From assembly GCF_037975245.1 (NCBI RefSeq), contig NC_092563.1, positions 2,657,501 through 2,721,500 of the forward strand: a DNA stretch of 64,000 nucleotides, read 5' to 3'. The notes below the pieces were generated by a model that saw nothing but the letters and a program-made list of their open reading frames with translations, was not told the origin of the DNA and made no database searches. Below, piece by piece: positions 61,901-64,000 of this stretch (its first letter is position 1; each line of letters begins with the position of its first letter). Source of the stretch: Apostichopus japonicus (lineage: Eukaryota > Echinodermata > Holothuroidea > Aspidochirotida > Stichopodidae). Position numbers and translations under genes: made by a program.

Positions 61901-62627
61901 GTGTCCATCATATGTTCCTTTTGTAGGTTTTTGTACCATGAGTACACTTAGCTGTATTGACTTGTATCTAATTACAAGATATTTACTTACGAGGAATGCA
62001 AGCTGCTAAGTTAGTGTCTGGATCTCTGTCACAAATTTCATCGGGGGCACATTGATTATTTTCAGGTCTGCAGAGGAATGGTGGTTCAGCTGGACGGAAA
62101 AAGAGAGAAAATGGTACAATCATGCAAAGAAAACAACTACAAGAACCTGATTTATCCACAAGAAATACAAACGAGAAATTTTGCCATCTGCAAATCATGG
62201 TTCCCCATGCTTTAAAAATAAATAAAAATGAAATTCCAGACATGTTTAGGAATTAAACACATCTTACAGTATACTATGAAGCCCTACATATTATCATGAA
62301 TGCACCATTTCACAATTAAATTCACCATACATACTAAGAAAGAAAATGAGATGTACTCACAATCAAACAAGATTCTGAACCAGCAGAAAGCGATATTACC
62401 GGACGTATCCGTGAAGTTGTAGTGAACGTACTGTGGAACACCGAAACCTATAGCAGTCCCTGGCACTAAGGATCGAGAAACAACAGGAGGTTCACCGTCA
62501 TTGTCTGTTGCCGTCGGCTCCTCCCAGAAGAATGCGAATGAGTCAATGGTTGGTGGAAAGCTAAAGAATTCAAAGTTCTGATCGCAACCAGTGATGACTG
62601 GTGGTGTGATATCACCGTTAATCACAG
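58926..62627 (-). CDS. HYR-domain, EGF-like single-pass membrane protein (3' part, five exons)
   Basis: Minus-strand exons: 62627-62361, 62089-61991, 61331-61278, 60883-60782 and 59101-58926. All are joined in phase 1, the usual arrangement for shuffled extracellular domains. The first exon encodes a hyalin repeat (HYR: TPPVITGC, then TATDNDGEPPVV, then VHYNFTDTSGNIAFC). Next come a four-cysteine segment (NQCAPDEICDRD), a short exon with the basic motif GRKRRD, a six-cysteine EGF-like domain (CQNGGSC .. GATC), and a last exon with a hydrophobic membrane segment (about 22 residues, LTVVSLLVVITIFLAAL) and a short cytoplasmic tail. The protein should sit at the cell surface with its N-terminus outside. 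HYR proteins are abundant in echinoderms. The N-terminus and signal peptide are not in the window. No family name is assigned. Confidence 0.85.
59201..60596. repeat. 51-bp minisatellite (about 27 units) in the last intron of the HYR gene
   Basis: The unit is AACAGTGCAAATGAACAATC, ACCACCTACTGACTATATAT, TACCATCAACT. Variants alternate AACAGTGCAAAT with AACAGCACAGAT or AACAGCATAGAT, and CTACTGACT with CAACCAAGT. The 51-bp length leaves one plus-strand frame open for 214 codons (NSANEQSPPT-like), which is antisense to the gene and not believed coding. The array starts 100 bp from the acceptor of the terminal exon. Confidence 0.95.
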
Positions 62628-64000
62628 CTGCGGGAGAAGAAGAGAGATAGAGCTAAAGGTAAAAAAATTATTCATTACTCAAAAGGTGACAACTTTATAG
62701 GGAACATTTTCAGTCTTTAATGGGGGTCATAGGCTTTTTGAAATTTAGATGAATTTTGCAAATGCGCCCAAGATTTTACAAATGCGATAAAATGATGAAA
62801 TCCAGGCCCAAATACTCCTAATAATCCATTAACATGTTTGGCGACAGTCATCAGTAGTTCTACTGCATTACAGTATTTTGTGATTAGGCAAACACACTTA
62901 TGCATATTTTTGGCGAAAAAAAAGCAATGTTTTTCCCTGACTGCATGTATAATACGCGCTACAATAACCCCTTTCAGTAACTGAACTCCTTTACCGCACC
63001 GACTAAAGCAAGTTTGATTTCCAGCGATACGCGCAACAAAGTCAATGGGACTTTAGTGTGTGATTTCTCTCACGTGTAATTCAGTCAATGGAGAAGCGCC
63101 ATTGACTTACTGTGTATAATCGTTGGGAACAACTTTCAATCGGAAGTTTTCCCTCGCAGATGGTAATCATTGAAAACTTGAAGTAAACGTCCGGGATTTT
63201 TTAATTTTTCATATCAGATTATATATATCAATATCAGATTACAAAATTACGAATATTTTATTTTATTTCGGTCTACTTTTTGCTTTATTTACGTTGGAGT
63301 TGCAACACTGATAATGGTTATATTGCCAGTTGTAAAAGCTGGCCCTAACTTTTTTTTGCATTTCGTAGCCAATGGCTACTTTTCCCCCTTCTGTAGTCTG
63401 TACAGCACTGCCATTTACTGTGTTGTGGTGGGATTGCAATATTGTGACTCATCATTATCAACGTACAGCGCCCCATGTATGTATTACAGAGTTCTTTATT
63501 TGCTTTAGTGTGAAAGTTTCAGTCGTCCATTTACATCTTTGATTGTATTGGCCTAGAAGTTGGTAGTCACTTAATCATATTATTAACACTTAATCATATT
63601 ATAGTGATTTCAGGGTGGTGAGAAAGTAGATTTTCTCACACAAATTTGTTTACACCCATTGTATTATTAGATGCCAGTAATTAGAGACTAGAGAGCTTTA
63701 TATGGTCTTTATAGTTATACTCCTGAGAATCTTTAAGTGTGAATTGAAAAGCTAATGAGCCATACGTGTAAGTATCATCTGAGTAGCTTTGCACGGGAAA
63801 CCGGTTTTAGTACAAACAACCGCTTTTTGCCGAGAGAATTTCAGTACTATATTTTATTTTAAGAAAATCGAAAAAACAAAACGAAATTTGAATTGCAAAT
63901 ACTGGAAAAAACCAAGTTAAAGCTTCCATCCATCCATCACTTCTTGACTTTGGTTTCTCCTTTTTTCTGTTCTTTTTGCAATATGAAACTAAATTGCAAC
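62628..64000. other. Right flank, presumably intron of the HYR gene
   Basis: No further HYR, EGF or other exon is recognised on either strand. Since the HYR exon at 62361-62627 begins in phase 1 after an acceptor, more coding exons must lie upstream on the minus strand, probably beyond the window. Confidence 0.5.

Overview
The window is nuclear DNA of an animal. It is AT-rich and holds spliced genes with GT..AG introns, a non-LTR retrotransposon, small DNA transposons, a tRNA-derived SINE, (TA)n tracts and several minisatellites. The gene set (USB1, a CYP2-type P450, one HSF, TCF25 and a HYR/EGF membrane protein) and the Tx1-like LINE suggest a marine invertebrate deuterostome. An echinoderm such as a sea cucumber is my best guess; this is inference, not proof.

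Layout. Bases 1-5.8 kb: no host gene, a broken LINE in two opposed pieces (1.2-3.6 kb) and a complete 803-bp element with terminal inverted repeats and an 8-bp target duplication (4.1-4.9 kb). 5.84-12.38 kb (+): USB1, six exons, with a second small transposon in intron 1. 13.6-14.9 kb: (TA)n tracts enclosing a fold-back structure and a SINE. 17.40-21.50 kb (+): a complete three-exon cytochrome P450. 24.2-24.8 kb: a tandem repeat of about 143 bp. 26.85-36.57 kb (-): a complete heat shock factor gene, 12 exons, 499 aa. 38.95-57.14 kb (+): TCF25/NULP1, 15 exons, 649 aa, divergent from HSF. 58.93-62.63 kb (-): the 3' half of a HYR + EGF-like + transmembrane gene whose 5' end is not recognised here and probably lies past the right edge; it is tail-to-tail with TCF25.

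For every spliced gene I joined exons by reading frame. Splice phases match at all internal junctions, and the protein lengths (256, 508, 499, 649 aa) are near those of the families.

The most unusual feature is in TCF25. Two separate introns start with a minisatellite that copies the end of the preceding exon together with its 5' splice site: a 33-bp unit x28 after exon 4 and a 75/77-bp unit with 23 donors after exon 9. Almost every unit carries an AG|GT donor-like site, and in the first array every donor keeps the same reading phase. Two more arrays (about 60 bp and 51 bp units) lie in a later TCF25 intron and in the HYR gene, so four minisatellites fall within 20 kb.

The genes do not form an operon or shared pathway: USB1 processes U6 snRNA, HSF controls the stress response, TCF25 belongs to the Rqc1/TCF25 family of ribosome quality control, and the P450 is a microsomal monooxygenase. 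Human USB1, HSF4 and TCF25 all lie on chromosome 16q, so the grouping may reflect ancient synteny.
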